The notes: generated from the sequence alone by a model not told the origin. A stretch of 64,000 bases of DNA from Mycolicibacterium bacteremicum (GCF_002086115.1 NZ_MVHJ01000023.1:18165-82164), one strand, 5' to 3'. Positions 15,747-24,347 are shown, numbered from the stretch's first letter. Made by a program: numbers and translations.

Positions 15747-18533
15747 TCAGCCCAGCCGGGCGGCCAGCAGTTGCGCGAGGTGGATGCCGTGGCGGTCGGT
15801 CAGATCGTCGAGCTGGGTGCGGCACGAATAGCCGTCGGCCAGCACCACGGTATCCGGATCGGCGGCCCGCACGGCGGGCAGCAGCTGCTGTTCGGCCACC
15901 GCGACCGACACCTCGTAGTGGCCCTTCTCGACGCCGAAATTGCCTGCCAGTCCGCAACATCCGCCGAGCCTGATGACCTCGGCGCCGGCGCCGGCCAGCA
16001 GCGTGGCGTCGGTGCCCCACCCCATCACCGAATGGTGGTGGCAATGCGGCTGCGCGACCACCCGCCGGCCCTGCAACGACGGCGGCTCCCAGCCGCGCGC
16101 GGTCAGCAGCTCGGCCAGCGTCCGTGTTGCCCCCGCAACGGTCGTCGCGGCTGGGGTGTCCAGCAGTTCGGCGGCATCGGCGCGCAGCACCGCCGTGCAG
16201 GAGGGCTCCATGCCGACGACCGGGACATCGCGTTCGGCGAAGGGCTGCAGCGCGGTGACGGTGCGGCCCAGTACCCGGCGTGCCGTGTCGAGCTGGCCGG
16301 TCGAGATCCAGGTGAGCCCGCAGCACTGCCGGCGGCGGGTCAGTCGCGGTGCGTAGCCCGCGTCCTGCAACACCCGCACGGTGGCGATACCGACCTCCGG
16401 GGTGAAGTGGTTGGTGAACGTGTCGACGAACAGCGCCACCTCATCGCCGGGGGCGTCGGCGGGAACGTTCGCGGCGAACCAGGACCGGAAGGTCTGCCTG
16501 GCGAAGGCCGGGATGTGCCTGCGGTGGTCGACGCCGGCCGCAGCCAGACCGGCCGACCCGCCCAGTCGGGCGGCGGCATTGATCACACGTGGCGCCACCC
16601 TGGCCAATGTCGCCCAGCGCGGCAGCCACCCCAGCGAATAGTGCGACGGCGGGCGCAGCCGGCCCTTATAGCTCTGGTAGAGCACCTCGGATTTGTAGGA
16701 GGCCATGTCCACACCGGTGGGGCAGTCGGAGGCGCAGCCCTTGCAGGACAGGCACAGATCGAGTGCCTCGTGGACCTCCGGCGCGCGCCAGCCGTCGCGG
16801 ACGTCGGTGCCGTTGATCATCTCCTGCAGCACCCTGGCCCGGCCCCTGGTGGAGTCCTTCTCCTCGCGGGTGGCCAGGTACGACGGGCACATCACCCCGC
16901 CGGTGCCGGTGTTGTCGGCGCGGCACTTGCCGACACCGGTGCAGCGATGCACCGCCTGGGTGAAGTTGCCGCCGTCATGCCGGTAGGCCAGCGCCAAGTT
17001 CTGGCGCACCAACGGGGCCGCCGGGATACGCAGGTCGGCGTCCAGCGGGGCCGGGTCGACGATCACCCCCGGGTTCAGCAGGTTGTGCGGGTCGAAGGTC
17101 TGTTTCACCGCGGCCTGCAGCGCCAGCGCCTCCGGGGAGTACATCTTGGACAACAGCTCCGAGCGGGCTCGGCCGTCACCGTGCTCGCCGGACAGCGATC
17201 CTCCGTAGCCGACCACCAGATCGGCTGCGGCGAAAAGGAAGTCGCGAAAGACCGCGGTACCACCGGGGCGGTCCAGCGGCAGGTCGATGCGCACATGCAT
17301 GCAGCCGTCCCCGAAATGACCGTATGGCATGCCGGTGACGTCGAATTCGGCCATCAGCGCGTCGAAATCGCGCAGGTAGTCCCCGAGCCGGTCGGGGGGG
17401 ACGGCGGCGTCCTCCCAGCCGGCGTGGGCCGGCCTGTCGCGCACGCTACGCGCGGACAGTCCGGCTCCGTCCTCGCGGATGCGCCAGAGCGCCGCGGCCT
17501 TCACCACATCCTCGACCACCAGGAAATCGACTGCCGCGCAGGTGGCTCCGACACGGGCGGCGCGGTCCCTGGTCTCGGCGAAGGTGTCGCCCACCACTTC
17601 CACGAACACCCAGGCGGCGCCGGACGGCAACGGTGGCACGGCGGCGGGTCCCTTGCGCTCCCGGACGATGTCCACGATGCGGGAGTCGATCCCCTCGCAC
17701 GCGGTCGGGCGGTGCTCCAGGATGGCGGGGGTGGCATCGCCCGCGGTGGCGATGTCCGGGTAGCCCAGCACGACGAGCATGCGATGCGGGGGTTCGGCGA
17801 CCAATCGCACGGTGGCCTCGGTCAACACGCTCAGGGTGCCTTCGCTGCCGGCCATCAGTCGTGTGACGTCGAATCGGTGCTCCGGCAGCAGCGTTTCCAG
17901 CGCGTAGCCGGACACCTGACGCCCGAAGCGGCCGAACTGGGTGCGGATTGTGCCGAGTCCGGCGCGGGTCACGGTAGCCAACTCGTCGAGCACCGCCGAG
18001 GAGGTCTGGCCCGGGCCGAGGGTCAGTTCCTCGCCGGAGGCGGTCAGTGCGCGCAGTCCAGCCAGGTTGTCGGAGGTTCGACCGTATCCCAATGCCCTTG
18101 AGCCGCAGGCATTGTTACCGATCATGCCGCCGATGGTGCAGCGGGTGTGGCTGGACGGGTCGGGGCCGAACCGCAACCCGTGTCCCAGCGCGGCCTTCTG
18201 CAGGACGGCCTGCACGGTGCCGGGTTGCACGACGGCGGTGCGGGCCTCGGGGTCGATCGAGACGACGTTGTTCATGTGCCGGCTGAAATCGAGCACCACC
18301 CCTGCGCCGACGGCATTGCCGGCGATGGATGTGCCGGCGCCGCGGGCGGTGATCGGGACGCCCTCCGCACGGCACACCGACAGGGTCGCGGCCACCTCGT
18401 CGGCGTGGGCCGGGAACACCACTGCCCGCGGGGTGACCCGGTAGAGCGAGGCGTCTGAGGAATAGAGGGCCCGTGAGGTGCCGTCGTCCCGGACGTCTGC
18501 GATGCCCGCCGCCCGCAACGCATCTTGTAGCAT
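15747..18533 (-). CDS. FAD-binding and Fe-S-binding 2-hydroxyacid dehydrogenase (D-lactate/D-2-hydroxyglutarate type)
   Basis: The 928-residue protein fuses a PCMH-type FAD domain (about residues 30-260: RAVVFPAHADEVAA, ARGAGTSIAGNAVG), an FAD-oxidase C-terminal domain ending near 520 (GEHGDGRARSE), a cysteine-cluster region (CTGVGKCR, CLSCKGCASDCP) and CCG-type cysteine motifs (RQCCGLTW, GGCCGLAGNFG). E. coli YdiJ and related enzymes oxidise D-2-hydroxyglutarate or D-lactate and feed electrons to the chain. The ATG lies inside a 16-bp palindrome, with AGGG eight bases upstream, so repressor binding at that palindrome would cover its ribosome-binding site and start. It is divergent from a GntR/FCD gene. 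Confidence 0.88.
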   Translation of the reverse strand: MLQDALRAAGIADVRDDGTSRALYSSDASLYRVTPRAVVFPAHADEVAATLSVCRAEGVPITARGAGTSIAGNAVGAGVVLDFSRHMNNVVSIDPEARTAVVQPGTVQAVLQKAALGHGLRFGPDPSSHTRCTIGGMIGNNACGSRALGYGRTSDNLAGLRALTASGEELTLGPGQTSSAVLDELATVTRAGLGTIRTQFGRFGRQVSGYALETLLPEHRFDVTRLMAGSEGTLSVLTEATVRLVAEPPHRMLVVLGYPDIATAGDATPAILEHRPTACEGIDSRIVDIVRERKGPAAVPPLPSGAAWVFVEVVGDTFAETRDRAARVGATCAAVDFLVVEDVVKAAALWRIREDGAGLSARSVRDRPAHAGWEDAAVPPDRLGDYLRDFDALMAEFDVTGMPYGHFGDGCMHVRIDLPLDRPGGTAVFRDFLFAAADLVVGYGGSLSGEHGDGRARSELLSKMYSPEALALQAAVKQTFDPHNLLNPGVIVDPAPLDADLRIPAAPLVRQNLALAYRHDGGNFTQAVHRCTGVGKCRADNTGTGGVMCPSYLATREEKDSTRGRARVLQEMINGTDVRDGWRAPEVHEALDLCLSCKGCASDCPTGVDMASYKSEVLYQSYKGRLRPPSHYSLGWLPRWATLARVAPRVINAAARLGGSAGLAAAGVDHRRHIPAFARQTFRSWFAANVPADAPGDEVALFVDTFTNHFTPEVGIATVRVLQDAGYAPRLTRRRQCCGLTWISTGQLDTARRVLGRTVTALQPFAERDVPVVGMEPSCTAVLRADAAELLDTPAATTVAGATRTLAELLTARGWEPPSLQGRRVVAQPHCHHHSVMGWGTDATLLAGAGAEVIRLGGCCGLAGNFGVEKGHYEVSVAVAEQQLLPAVRAADPDTVVLADGYSCRTQLDDLTDRHGIHLAQLLAARLG

Positions 18534-18554
18534 GCTACAAACCCTAGCATGCTA
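18525..18554. promoter_or_regulatory. Paired operators with core TAGCATGCTA
   Basis: A perfect 16-bp palindrome TTGTAGCATGCTACAA (18525-18540) and a second copy of the 10-bp core at 18545-18554 have centres 17 bases apart. The first covers the dehydrogenase start codon and the second lies about where the -35 of the GntR gene would be. This is the expected arrangement for a GntR/FCD autorepressor controlling both genes. Confidence 0.75.
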
Positions 18555-18572
18555 CGAAGTGGCGAACCGCGT

Positions 18573-18578
18573 TAGAGT
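18573..18578 (+). promoter_or_regulatory. -10 element for a probable leaderless gntR transcript
   Basis: TAGAGT ends six bases before the ATG at 18585 and no Shine-Dalgarno is visible. Confidence 0.5.
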
Positions 18579-18584
18579 GCGCAC

Positions 18585-19316
18585 ATGACCGACGCGCAGC
18601 CGTTGCAGCTGGCGCCATTGCCGACCGCCGACGGCCGCCGGGACGAACAGGTGATGGAAGCGGTCCGCGCGGCACTGGATGCCGGGGTCATGCAGCCGGG
18701 CGTGAAGTATTCGGTGTACCAACTCGCCGCCGCGCTCGGCATATCCCGCACCCCGGTCCGCGATGCCCTGCTGCGCCTGGAAGAGGTGGGCCTGGTCAGC
18801 TTCGAGGCGCGCCAGGGGTTCCGCATCCAGCTGCCCGACCCTCGCGAGATCGCCGACATCTTCGCCATCCGGCTCGCGCTCGAGCTACCTGCGGTGTCGC
18901 GGGCGGCGCGGATCTGCGACGACGCCCTTGCCGGCCGGCTGCGCGACCGGATGGCGGCGATGGACGCGGCGCGCTGCGCCGGCGATGTGCGGACCTTCGC
19001 CCAGCAGGATCAACTGCTGCACGACGACATCCTGGCCGCCGCAGGCAACGCGCGCTCCCGGGGCATCGTGCGGTCGTTGCGGGAGTCGACGCGGTTGCTC
19101 GGCGCCACGACCGAACGGGCGATGTCCGATATCGACGCCGAACACCGCCCGGTCGTCGACGCGATCATCGCGCGGCGGCCGACGGATGCGGTGCGCGCGA
19201 TGCAATCCCACCTGACCTCGACCGGCAGGCTGCTCGTCGAGCAGGCGGTTCGCGATCAACGCTATGACGTCGACGCCGGCCGGGTCTGGGCCGACGCGGT
19301 CGGCGAGACGCCGTAA
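18585..19316 (+). CDS. GntR-family regulator with FCD effector domain (FadR subfamily)
   Basis: The 243-residue protein has a GntR winged helix (about 22-90: SVYQLAAALGISRTPVRDAL, EEVGLVSFEARQGFRI) and an all-helical FCD domain with candidate metal/ligand residues in QQDQLLHDDIL, DAEHRPVVDAI and MQSHLTSTG. FCD members often sense hydroxyacids such as lactate or glycolate. It is divergent from the 2-hydroxyacid dehydrogenase and the two share the paired palindromes, so repression of that gene, relieved by its substrate, is the likely role. Confidence 0.92.
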   Translation: MTDAQPLQLAPLPTADGRRDEQVMEAVRAALDAGVMQPGVKYSVYQLAAALGISRTPVRDALLRLEEVGLVSFEARQGFRIQLPDPREIADIFAIRLALELPAVSRAARICDDALAGRLRDRMAAMDAARCAGDVRTFAQQDQLLHDDILAAAGNARSRGIVRSLRESTRLLGATTERAMSDIDAEHRPVVDAIIARRPTDAVRAMQSHLTSTGRLLVEQAVRDQRYDVDAGRVWADAVGETP

Positions 19317-19345
19317 CCCGGACCCCGGATGGCACAATTCGCGGT

Positions 19346-19816
19346 ATGCGGATGTCGGCGAAGGCGGAGTACGCCGTCCGCGCCATGATCCAGTTGGCCA
19401 CCGTCGACACCGGCGAACTGGTGAAGACCGACGATCTGGCCAAGGCGCAGGGCATCCCGGCGCAGTTCCTGGTCGACATCCTCTCCGACCTGCGCACCGA
19501 CCGGTTGGTACGCAGCCACCGCGGTCGCGACGGCGGTTACGCGCTGGCCCGCCCGGCCGCCGAGATCAGCATCGCCGACGTCCTGCGCTGCATCGACGGT
19601 CCGCTGGCCAGTGTGCGCGACATCGGTCTGGGAGATCTGCCCTACTCGGGTCCGACGGCCAAGCTGACCGATGTGTGGCGGGCGCTGCGGGCCAGCATGC
19701 GTGCCGTGCTGGAGGAGACCAGTCTGGCCGATGTGGCCTCGGGAGCGCTGCCGGACCACGTCGCCGCGCTGGCCGGGAACTACCTTGATCAGGAGGCCCA
19801 GCGCGGCCACGGCTGA
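19346..19816 (+). CDS. Rrf2-family transcriptional regulator
   Basis: The 156-residue protein has the Rrf2 winged helix (MSAKAEYAVRAMIQLA, IPAQFLVDILSDLR, VRSHRGRDGGYALARPAAEISIADV; read as separate blocks). Only one cysteine is present (LRCIDG), so the three-cysteine Fe-S cluster of IscR/NsrR is absent; this resembles the cluster-free CymR type that controls cysteine metabolism. In M. tuberculosis, from memory, an Rrf2 gene (Rv1287) directly follows cysDN, which supports a sulfur role, though here about 5.5 kb intervene. CACAAT lies seven bases before the ATG, suggesting a leaderless mRNA. Confidence 0.9.
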   Translation: MRMSAKAEYAVRAMIQLATVDTGELVKTDDLAKAQGIPAQFLVDILSDLRTDRLVRSHRGRDGGYALARPAAEISIADVLRCIDGPLASVRDIGLGDLPYSGPTAKLTDVWRALRASMRAVLEETSLADVASGALPDHVAALAGNYLDQEAQRGHG

Positions 19817-19818
19817 GC

Positions 19819-20703
19819 TCAACGGCCGGCGCTCCGGTCCGTCTCGACGGACACCTCACCGTTCTCGGAACGGACGGTCACCTCGGCGGCCGCGTCGCCG
19901 GTGTCGGTCGTCTCGGGTACCCGCACCCGGGAGGCGCCCGTACCGGACTGCGCCCGCACCAGATACGGACCCGGCGGCGGTAGCGCGACGGATACGTCAC
20001 CGTCGCGGGTGCTGGCATCGATACGCCGCGGCGCATCGGCGAAGCGCACCTGCACATTGCCGTCCAGCGTGCTGGCGGTGAACGATTCGCCGACCGAGAT
20101 CGGCTGACGGGCACGGATATCGCCGTTCTGGGCGCGGACCTCGACGCGCCGAACCGCGCCCCGCAGCACCACCGAACCGTCGGTGGTGGTGGCGGTCAGT
20201 TCGTCGAGATCGGCCTCGGCCATCAGCACGCCGGTGTCCTGGCGGACGGTGACCGCCAACTGCCTGCCCAGTTCCGGTGGCACGGTGACGGTGATCTCGC
20301 CGGGATCGCCCCAGGCCAGGAAGCCCGTCTGTCCCTGCACCCGCAGCACGGTGCCGTTGGCGTCATCGGTGACGGTCAGTTCCTCGCGCTCGCTGCGGTC
20401 GGTGGTCACCATCCGGACGTCGGCATGCGGCTCGGCCGCGTTGCGGTCGGCGACGATGCGAACGGCCATCGGTGACGCCGCGGTGTCGATGGTGAGCGCA
20501 CGCATGTCCGGGGGCAGGCTCTTGTGGTCGGTGACCAACCGGAACGCGCTCAGGCCCACCGCAGCCGTGGTCAGCAGGGCCAGCGCGATCACCAGGACCG
20601 CGGCACCGGCGATCACCAGTGCGGCACGCAGGGCGGTACGCCCGCCCGGGGACAGCTGCGGCGGGCCGGCCGGCGCAGGTGGATCGATCAAAGTCGTGGT
20701 CAC
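19819..20703 (-). CDS. DUF4097-family membrane-anchored beta-repeat protein
   Basis: GTG 20703 with GAGGG five bases upstream is the preferred start (294 residues). A proline-rich N-terminus is followed by one membrane segment (about 30-55: VIAGAAVLVIALALL) and an extracytoplasmic beta-helix-like region of repeated strands (TTDGSVVLRGAVRRVEV, STLDGNVQVRFADA, STRDGDVSVALPP), the DUF4097/DUF4098 pattern. It is the third gene after a histidine kinase and response regulator, and may be the sensed or regulated envelope component. Confidence 0.85.
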   Translation of the reverse strand: MTTTLIDPPAPAGPPQLSPGGRTALRAALVIAGAAVLVIALALLTTAAVGLSAFRLVTDHKSLPPDMRALTIDTAASPMAVRIVADRNAAEPHADVRMVTTDRSEREELTVTDDANGTVLRVQGQTGFLAWGDPGEITVTVPPELGRQLAVTVRQDTGVLMAEADLDELTATTTDGSVVLRGAVRRVEVRAQNGDIRARQPISVGESFTASTLDGNVQVRFADAPRRIDASTRDGDVSVALPPPGPYLVRAQSGTGASRVRVPETTDTGDAAAEVTVRSENGEVSVETDRSAGR

Positions 20704-20731
20704 GATGTCCCTCTCGGGTCGATGGGGCGGA

Positions 20732-21376
20732 TCAGGATTCCAGGAAGCGCAGCACGGCGAGCACCCGCCGGTTCTCGCTGTCATCGGGCGCCAGCGCCAA
20801 CTTGGCGAAGATCGAGGCGATGTGCTTCTCGGCCGATCCGACCGAGATGTGCAGGGCCGCAGCGATGGCCGAGTTGGTCTTGCCTTCGGCCATCAGCTGC
20901 AGCACATCCCGTTCGCGGGCGGTCAGGGTGTCCAGCGCCGCCCGCCGCCGGGAGCGCACCAGGATCTGGGACACCACCTCCGGGTCGAGCACCGTCCCGC
21001 CACCGCCGACGACGCTGACCGCGTCCAGGAAGGCGGGCACATCGGCGACCCGGTCCTTGAGCAGGTAGCCGAAACCCCTGGTGTCCGAGGCGATCAGGTC
21101 CGCGGCATAACGTTCCTCGACGTAATGTGACAGGACCAGCACCGGGGAGTCCGGGTTCTGCGAACGCAGCAGCGCCGCGGCGCGGATGCCCTCGTCGGTG
21201 AACGTCGGCGGCATCCGGACGTCCAGGATGGCCAACTCCGGGCGTTCGTCGTTGACGATGCGCAGCAGCTCGGTGGCATCCGGTACCCCGGCGACGATCT
21301 CGTGTCCGGCGTCGGCAAGGATGCGTTCGATCCCGGCGCGCAGCAGCGCCGAATCCTCGGCGATCACGATGCGCAT
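20732..21376 (-). CDS. Two-component response regulator, NarL/LuxR type
   Basis: The 214-residue regulator has a receiver domain (acidic pocket AEDSAL, phosphoacceptor D52 in LAILDVRMPP, K in YLLKDRV) and a C-terminal LuxR HTH (LTARERDVLQLMAEGKTNSAI, read around residues 150-205). Its ATG lies inside the kinase gene (13-base overlap), so the two are translationally coupled, and it is 28 bases upstream of the DUF4097 start. Confidence 0.94.
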   Translation of the reverse strand: MRIVIAEDSALLRAGIERILADAGHEIVAGVPDATELLRIVNDERPELAILDVRMPPTFTDEGIRAAALLRSQNPDSPVLVLSHYVEERYAADLIASDTRGFGYLLKDRVADVPAFLDAVSVVGGGGTVLDPEVVSQILVRSRRRAALDTLTARERDVLQLMAEGKTNSAIAAALHISVGSAEKHIASIFAKLALAPDDSENRRVLAVLRFLES

Positions 21377-22671
21377 GGCAGCACCGCCGTCACGATGGTG
21401 GGGCCGGTGACCGGGCTGGACACATCGAAGGTGCCGCGGGCCGCCCGCACCCGCTCGGCCAGGCCGCGCAGACCGGTCGCATCCTCGTCGACACCGATGT
21501 GCGCGCCACCGCGGCCGTCGTCGAATATGGTGACGTACAACGAATTCGATGCCTCGTCGAGTCGCACGGTGACGACGGCCTGGCCCGCGCCGGCGTGTTT
21601 GGCGACGTTGGTCAGCGCCTCGGCGACCACGAAGTAGGCGCACGCCTCGACCTCGGCGGGCAGCCGGTAGGGCAGATGGATGTCCAGTGTGGTTGGCACT
21701 CCGGCGGTTTCGGTGCGTTGCACCACCGCGGACAGGGCGGCGTCCAGCCCGCGGTCGGACAGGATGGTCGGTGCGATACCCCGGACCACGTTACGCAGTT
21801 CGGCCAGCGCGCTCATCGCCTCGGTGTGCGCCTCGGAGATGAGTGTGCGGGCCGCGGACGGATCGTTGTCCAGCTTGGTCTGCGCCAGCCCGATCGTCAT
21901 CGCCAACGACACCAGCCGAGGCTGCACACTGTCGTGCAGGTCCCGCTCGATGCGGTGACGCTCGGTCTGCGCCGAGGTCAGCGCACCCGCACGGGCCTGC
22001 GACAGCGCGCTCACCTCGTGCTTGAGGGCGGCCGTCGGGGATGCCGACAGCAGCCACCGGTCGATCCTGGCGTCCAGAGCCGGCGCCAGGATCAGGATCA
22101 CCACGGCGGCCACCAGTGCCAGCACCGCGAGCACCCAGGTCAGTACGGGCGACAGGAACCGCAGGCCGGCGTCGTCATCGCTGCGCTGGATCGCCAGGGC
22201 CGCCGCCGGACCGAGGAAGGCGAAGCTCAGCAGTGCCATCGCCAACCCGACCGCCAGCAGGTCGTAGAGCATCCGGAGGAAGTGCTGGGAGGTGGCCTTC
22301 CAGAACCGGGTGCCACTGATATCGAGCCACAATTGATGCGCCCACCCCTGGAACCCGGTGTAACCGGTGCGGGCCCGGGGCGGCACGGGGATCTGCAGCC
22401 CGAAGACCGCCTCGCTGCGCACCCGCTCGACTTTCTCGACCCCGCGCATCAGGTAGACGAACACCACGCCGGCGAGCAGGAAGCCCACGATCGAGAAGAT
22501 CGAGGACACCCCGATGACGATGATGGACAGCGGAATCCACAGCCACACGACGGCCGCGAAGGCGCCGGTGAGCATCGACGCCGTCGGCACGACGCCGATG
22601 TGATCGATGCGGCGGCGGGCCGGTGGCTCGGCGGTGACGGTGACCGGAGGCTCGGACGTGATTGCGACCAT
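21364..22671 (-). CDS. Sensor histidine kinase, HisKA_3 family
   Basis: The 435-residue kinase has two pairs of membrane segments (about 30-75 and 135-205) forming a membrane sensor module, a HisKA_3 dimerisation domain with the phospho-histidine in RIERDLHDSVQPRLV (near 250), and an HATPase domain with FDDGRGG and GLRGLAERV. This architecture is shared with actinobacterial envelope-stress kinases. It heads the operon kinase-regulator-DUF4097. Confidence 0.93.
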   Translation of the reverse strand: MVAITSEPPVTVTAEPPARRRIDHIGVVPTASMLTGAFAAVVWLWIPLSIIVIGVSSIFSIVGFLLAGVVFVYLMRGVEKVERVRSEAVFGLQIPVPPRARTGYTGFQGWAHQLWLDISGTRFWKATSQHFLRMLYDLLAVGLAMALLSFAFLGPAAALAIQRSDDDAGLRFLSPVLTWVLAVLALVAAVVILILAPALDARIDRWLLSASPTAALKHEVSALSQARAGALTSAQTERHRIERDLHDSVQPRLVSLAMTIGLAQTKLDNDPSAARTLISEAHTEAMSALAELRNVVRGIAPTILSDRGLDAALSAVVQRTETAGVPTTLDIHLPYRLPAEVEACAYFVVAEALTNVAKHAGAGQAVVTVRLDEASNSLYVTIFDDGRGGAHIGVDEDATGLRGLAERVRAARGTFDVSSPVTGPTIVTAVLPCAS

Positions 22672-22787
22672 GCCCTAAACCTATGGACTCCGTGGCCACG
22701 GCGACACCGCGTTTCCCCGCGAGCCCGGTGGGGGTTAACCCCCGGTTTCGCCGCCGCGCAACGGCACCGCGTGCCAGAATCGCCGAC

Positions 22788-23678
22788 GTGCGAGTCGGAA
22801 TGACGATGCCGGTGATGGAACCGGACCTGGACGCAAAAACGCTGCGGACCTGGGCAGAGGTGGTCGACGATGGTCCCTTCTCGGCGCTGTGCTGGGGCGA
22901 GCGGGTCGCATTCGACAACCCGGACTCGCTGACGTTGCTCGGCGCGCTGGCGGCCTGGACCGACCGGGTGCGGCTGGTGACGACCGTGATCGTGCCGCAA
23001 CTGCACAACCCGGTGGCGCTGGCCAAGGCGCTGGCGACCGGCGACCTGATCAGCGGTGGCCGGCTGACCGTGGGGCTCGGGGTGGGCGGGCGACACGAGG
23101 ACTACCACGCCGCCGGGGCGGACCCGGCAACGCAGACGATTCGCGCGATGTCCGAGCGGGTCGCGGTGATGCAGCGGGTGTGGGCGAGGGAGAAGGTCAC
23201 CGATTCGGTGCTGCCGGTCGGCCCGCCACCGGTGCAGGCGGGCGGTCCGGAATTGTTGGTCGGCACGATCGGTCCGAAGACGGTGCGCAGCGCCGCCGGG
23301 TGGGCGGCCGGTCTGGCCGGCACCACCTTGGATCTCGATCTCGACAAGCAGAACGAGCTGTTCGATGTCGCGCGCACCGCATGGGCGGACGCCGGTAAGC
23401 CCAAACCCCATCTGGCGACGTCATTCTGGTTCGCCATCGGCGAGCCGCAGGCCGCCCGGGCCCAGGTGCACCGGCATCTGCTGCGCTACATGAACTGGAT
23501 TCCGGCCGAGTTCGTCGATGCCATCGCGCCGACCACCGGGTGGTCGGGCAGCCCCGACGAACTACTCGAGACACTGCGCCGGTTCGCCGAGATCGGCACC
23601 GACGAGGTGCATCTCATTCCGACCTCCGATGACATCGAGCAGGTGCACCGGGTGGCCGAAGTCGTTGCCGCACTGTGA
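22788..23678 (+). CDS. LLM-class (F420-dependent-type) oxidoreductase
   Basis: GTG 22788 begins the 296-residue luciferase-like protein MRVGMTMPVMEPDLDAKTL. Family features are ALAAWTDRVRLVTTVIV, the ALAKALATGDLISGGRLTVG block and GVGGRHEDY. Such mycobacterial proteins usually use coenzyme F420. CAGAAT seven bases ahead of the GTG could be a -10. Substrate is unknown, and it is not close to other F420 genes. Confidence 0.87.
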   Translation: MRVGMTMPVMEPDLDAKTLRTWAEVVDDGPFSALCWGERVAFDNPDSLTLLGALAAWTDRVRLVTTVIVPQLHNPVALAKALATGDLISGGRLTVGLGVGGRHEDYHAAGADPATQTIRAMSERVAVMQRVWAREKVTDSVLPVGPPPVQAGGPELLVGTIGPKTVRSAAGWAAGLAGTTLDLDLDKQNELFDVARTAWADAGKPKPHLATSFWFAIGEPQAARAQVHRHLLRYMNWIPAEFVDAIAPTTGWSGSPDELLETLRRFAEIGTDEVHLIPTSDDIEQVHRVAEVVAAL

Positions 23679-23679
23679 C

Positions 23680-23747
23680 GTTGTGCCGAGCGCACATGGC
23701 CGACGGGCGGGGGACGTCGCGCGTGACGAATGTGCGCCCGGCACAAC
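23680..23747. terminator. Long inverted repeat between convergent genes
   Basis: Eighteen-base arms at 23680-23697 and 23730-23747 match at 17 of 18 positions (GTTGTGCCG..GCACAT), with a 32-base loop. It begins immediately after the LLM gene stop and lies 3' of the small secreted gene, so a bidirectional terminator or REP-like element is likely. There is no T-tract. Confidence 0.6.
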
Positions 23748-23781
23748 GGGATCAGGGCCGGGATCAGGGCCGGGATCAGGG
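23748..23781. repeat. 12-bp tandem repeat, three copies
   Basis: GGGATCAGGGCC occurs at 23748, 23760 and 23772 (last copy incomplete). The TGA of the minus-strand small secreted protein lies in the third copy. Confidence 0.85.
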
Positions 23782-24141
23782 TGCCAGCGGGGTCCAGTTG
23801 CCGATCGGCGGGTCGAAGGTGAACTCGCCGTTGGATTCGAGGTTGAACGGCGCAGCCTTGGAGCCGACCTTGGCTTCGACGGTGTCGGCGACCTTGCCCT
23901 GGGCGCAGACAACTTCCTTCTTGCAGTCGCGTACGGTGCCCTGGGCCTCCACCTCGCCGTAGGGGGCCGCCCGTACGGCGTTGTCCCCCTTGTGTGCAGG
24001 GGTGTCGATGGTCACTTCGGGTGACGGGGAGACCTCGGCGATGTCGGCGCTGGCCACCGCGCTACTGAGGCTGAGCAGTGCCGCGGCGGTCAACATGCCG
24101 AGCGCGGTGAGGGAGAGCGGCTTGGTCAATTGCCTGTCCAA
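23776..24141 (-). CDS. Small secreted protein, paralogue of 27519-27866 product
   Basis: The frame gives 121 residues from a TTG at 24141, with a signal peptide ending around SSAVASA-D; TTG 24129 is an alternative start. The mature part is about 88 residues, with a possible disulfide pair (DCKKEVVC), and ends in KAAPFNLESNGEFTFDPPIG, nearly identical to the C-terminus of its paralogue across the dehydrogenase-like gene. No family is recognised. The start codon is uncertain because no strong ribosome-binding site is seen. Confidence 0.72.
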   Translation of the reverse strand: MDRQLTKPLSLTALGMLTAAALLSLSSAVASADIAEVSPSPEVTIDTPAHKGDNAVRAAPYGEVEAQGTVRDCKKEVVCAQGKVADTVEAKVGSKAAPFNLESNGEFTFDPPIGNWTPLAP

Positions 24142-24347
24142 TCATCGTGTGTCGTGCCGAGAAGATGATGGCGACGGTACGGAGCTGACCGGGTCTGCCG
24201 CGAGTCGAGACGGCCATTTTCAACGACCTCGTACGAAGCCGACCGCAAAACCCCAGAAATACCTCGATTCCTGTGGCTGTGCTCCATAACGGCTGTGCAC
24301 CCTGGGAAGTGATCCCAGGGTGCACAGCCGTCACAGATCCGGTGAGC
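24142..24347. other. Intergenic region upstream of small secreted gene
   Basis: It holds the promoter of the minus-strand small secreted gene and, at its right end, a long hairpin. Its proximal part (GATGGCGACGGTACGG) resembles the region upstream of the paralogue at 27519-27866, as if the duplicated unit included its control region. Confidence 0.5.
24290..24330 (-). terminator. Perfect 18-bp hairpin after the secreted dehydrogenase-like gene
   Basis: Arms 24290-24307 and 24313-24330 are exact inverted repeats (GGCTGTGCACCCTGGG core) with a 5-base loop, 17 bases past the stop at 24348. It is a very stable hairpin without a T-tract and is the likely end of that transcript. Confidence 0.7.

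Noticed and set aside
15771..18101. 776-codon plus-strand frame opposite the FAD/Fe-S dehydrogenase
   Set aside because: The minus strand encodes recognisable FAD and Fe-S domains over the whole stretch; the plus frame shows no domain.
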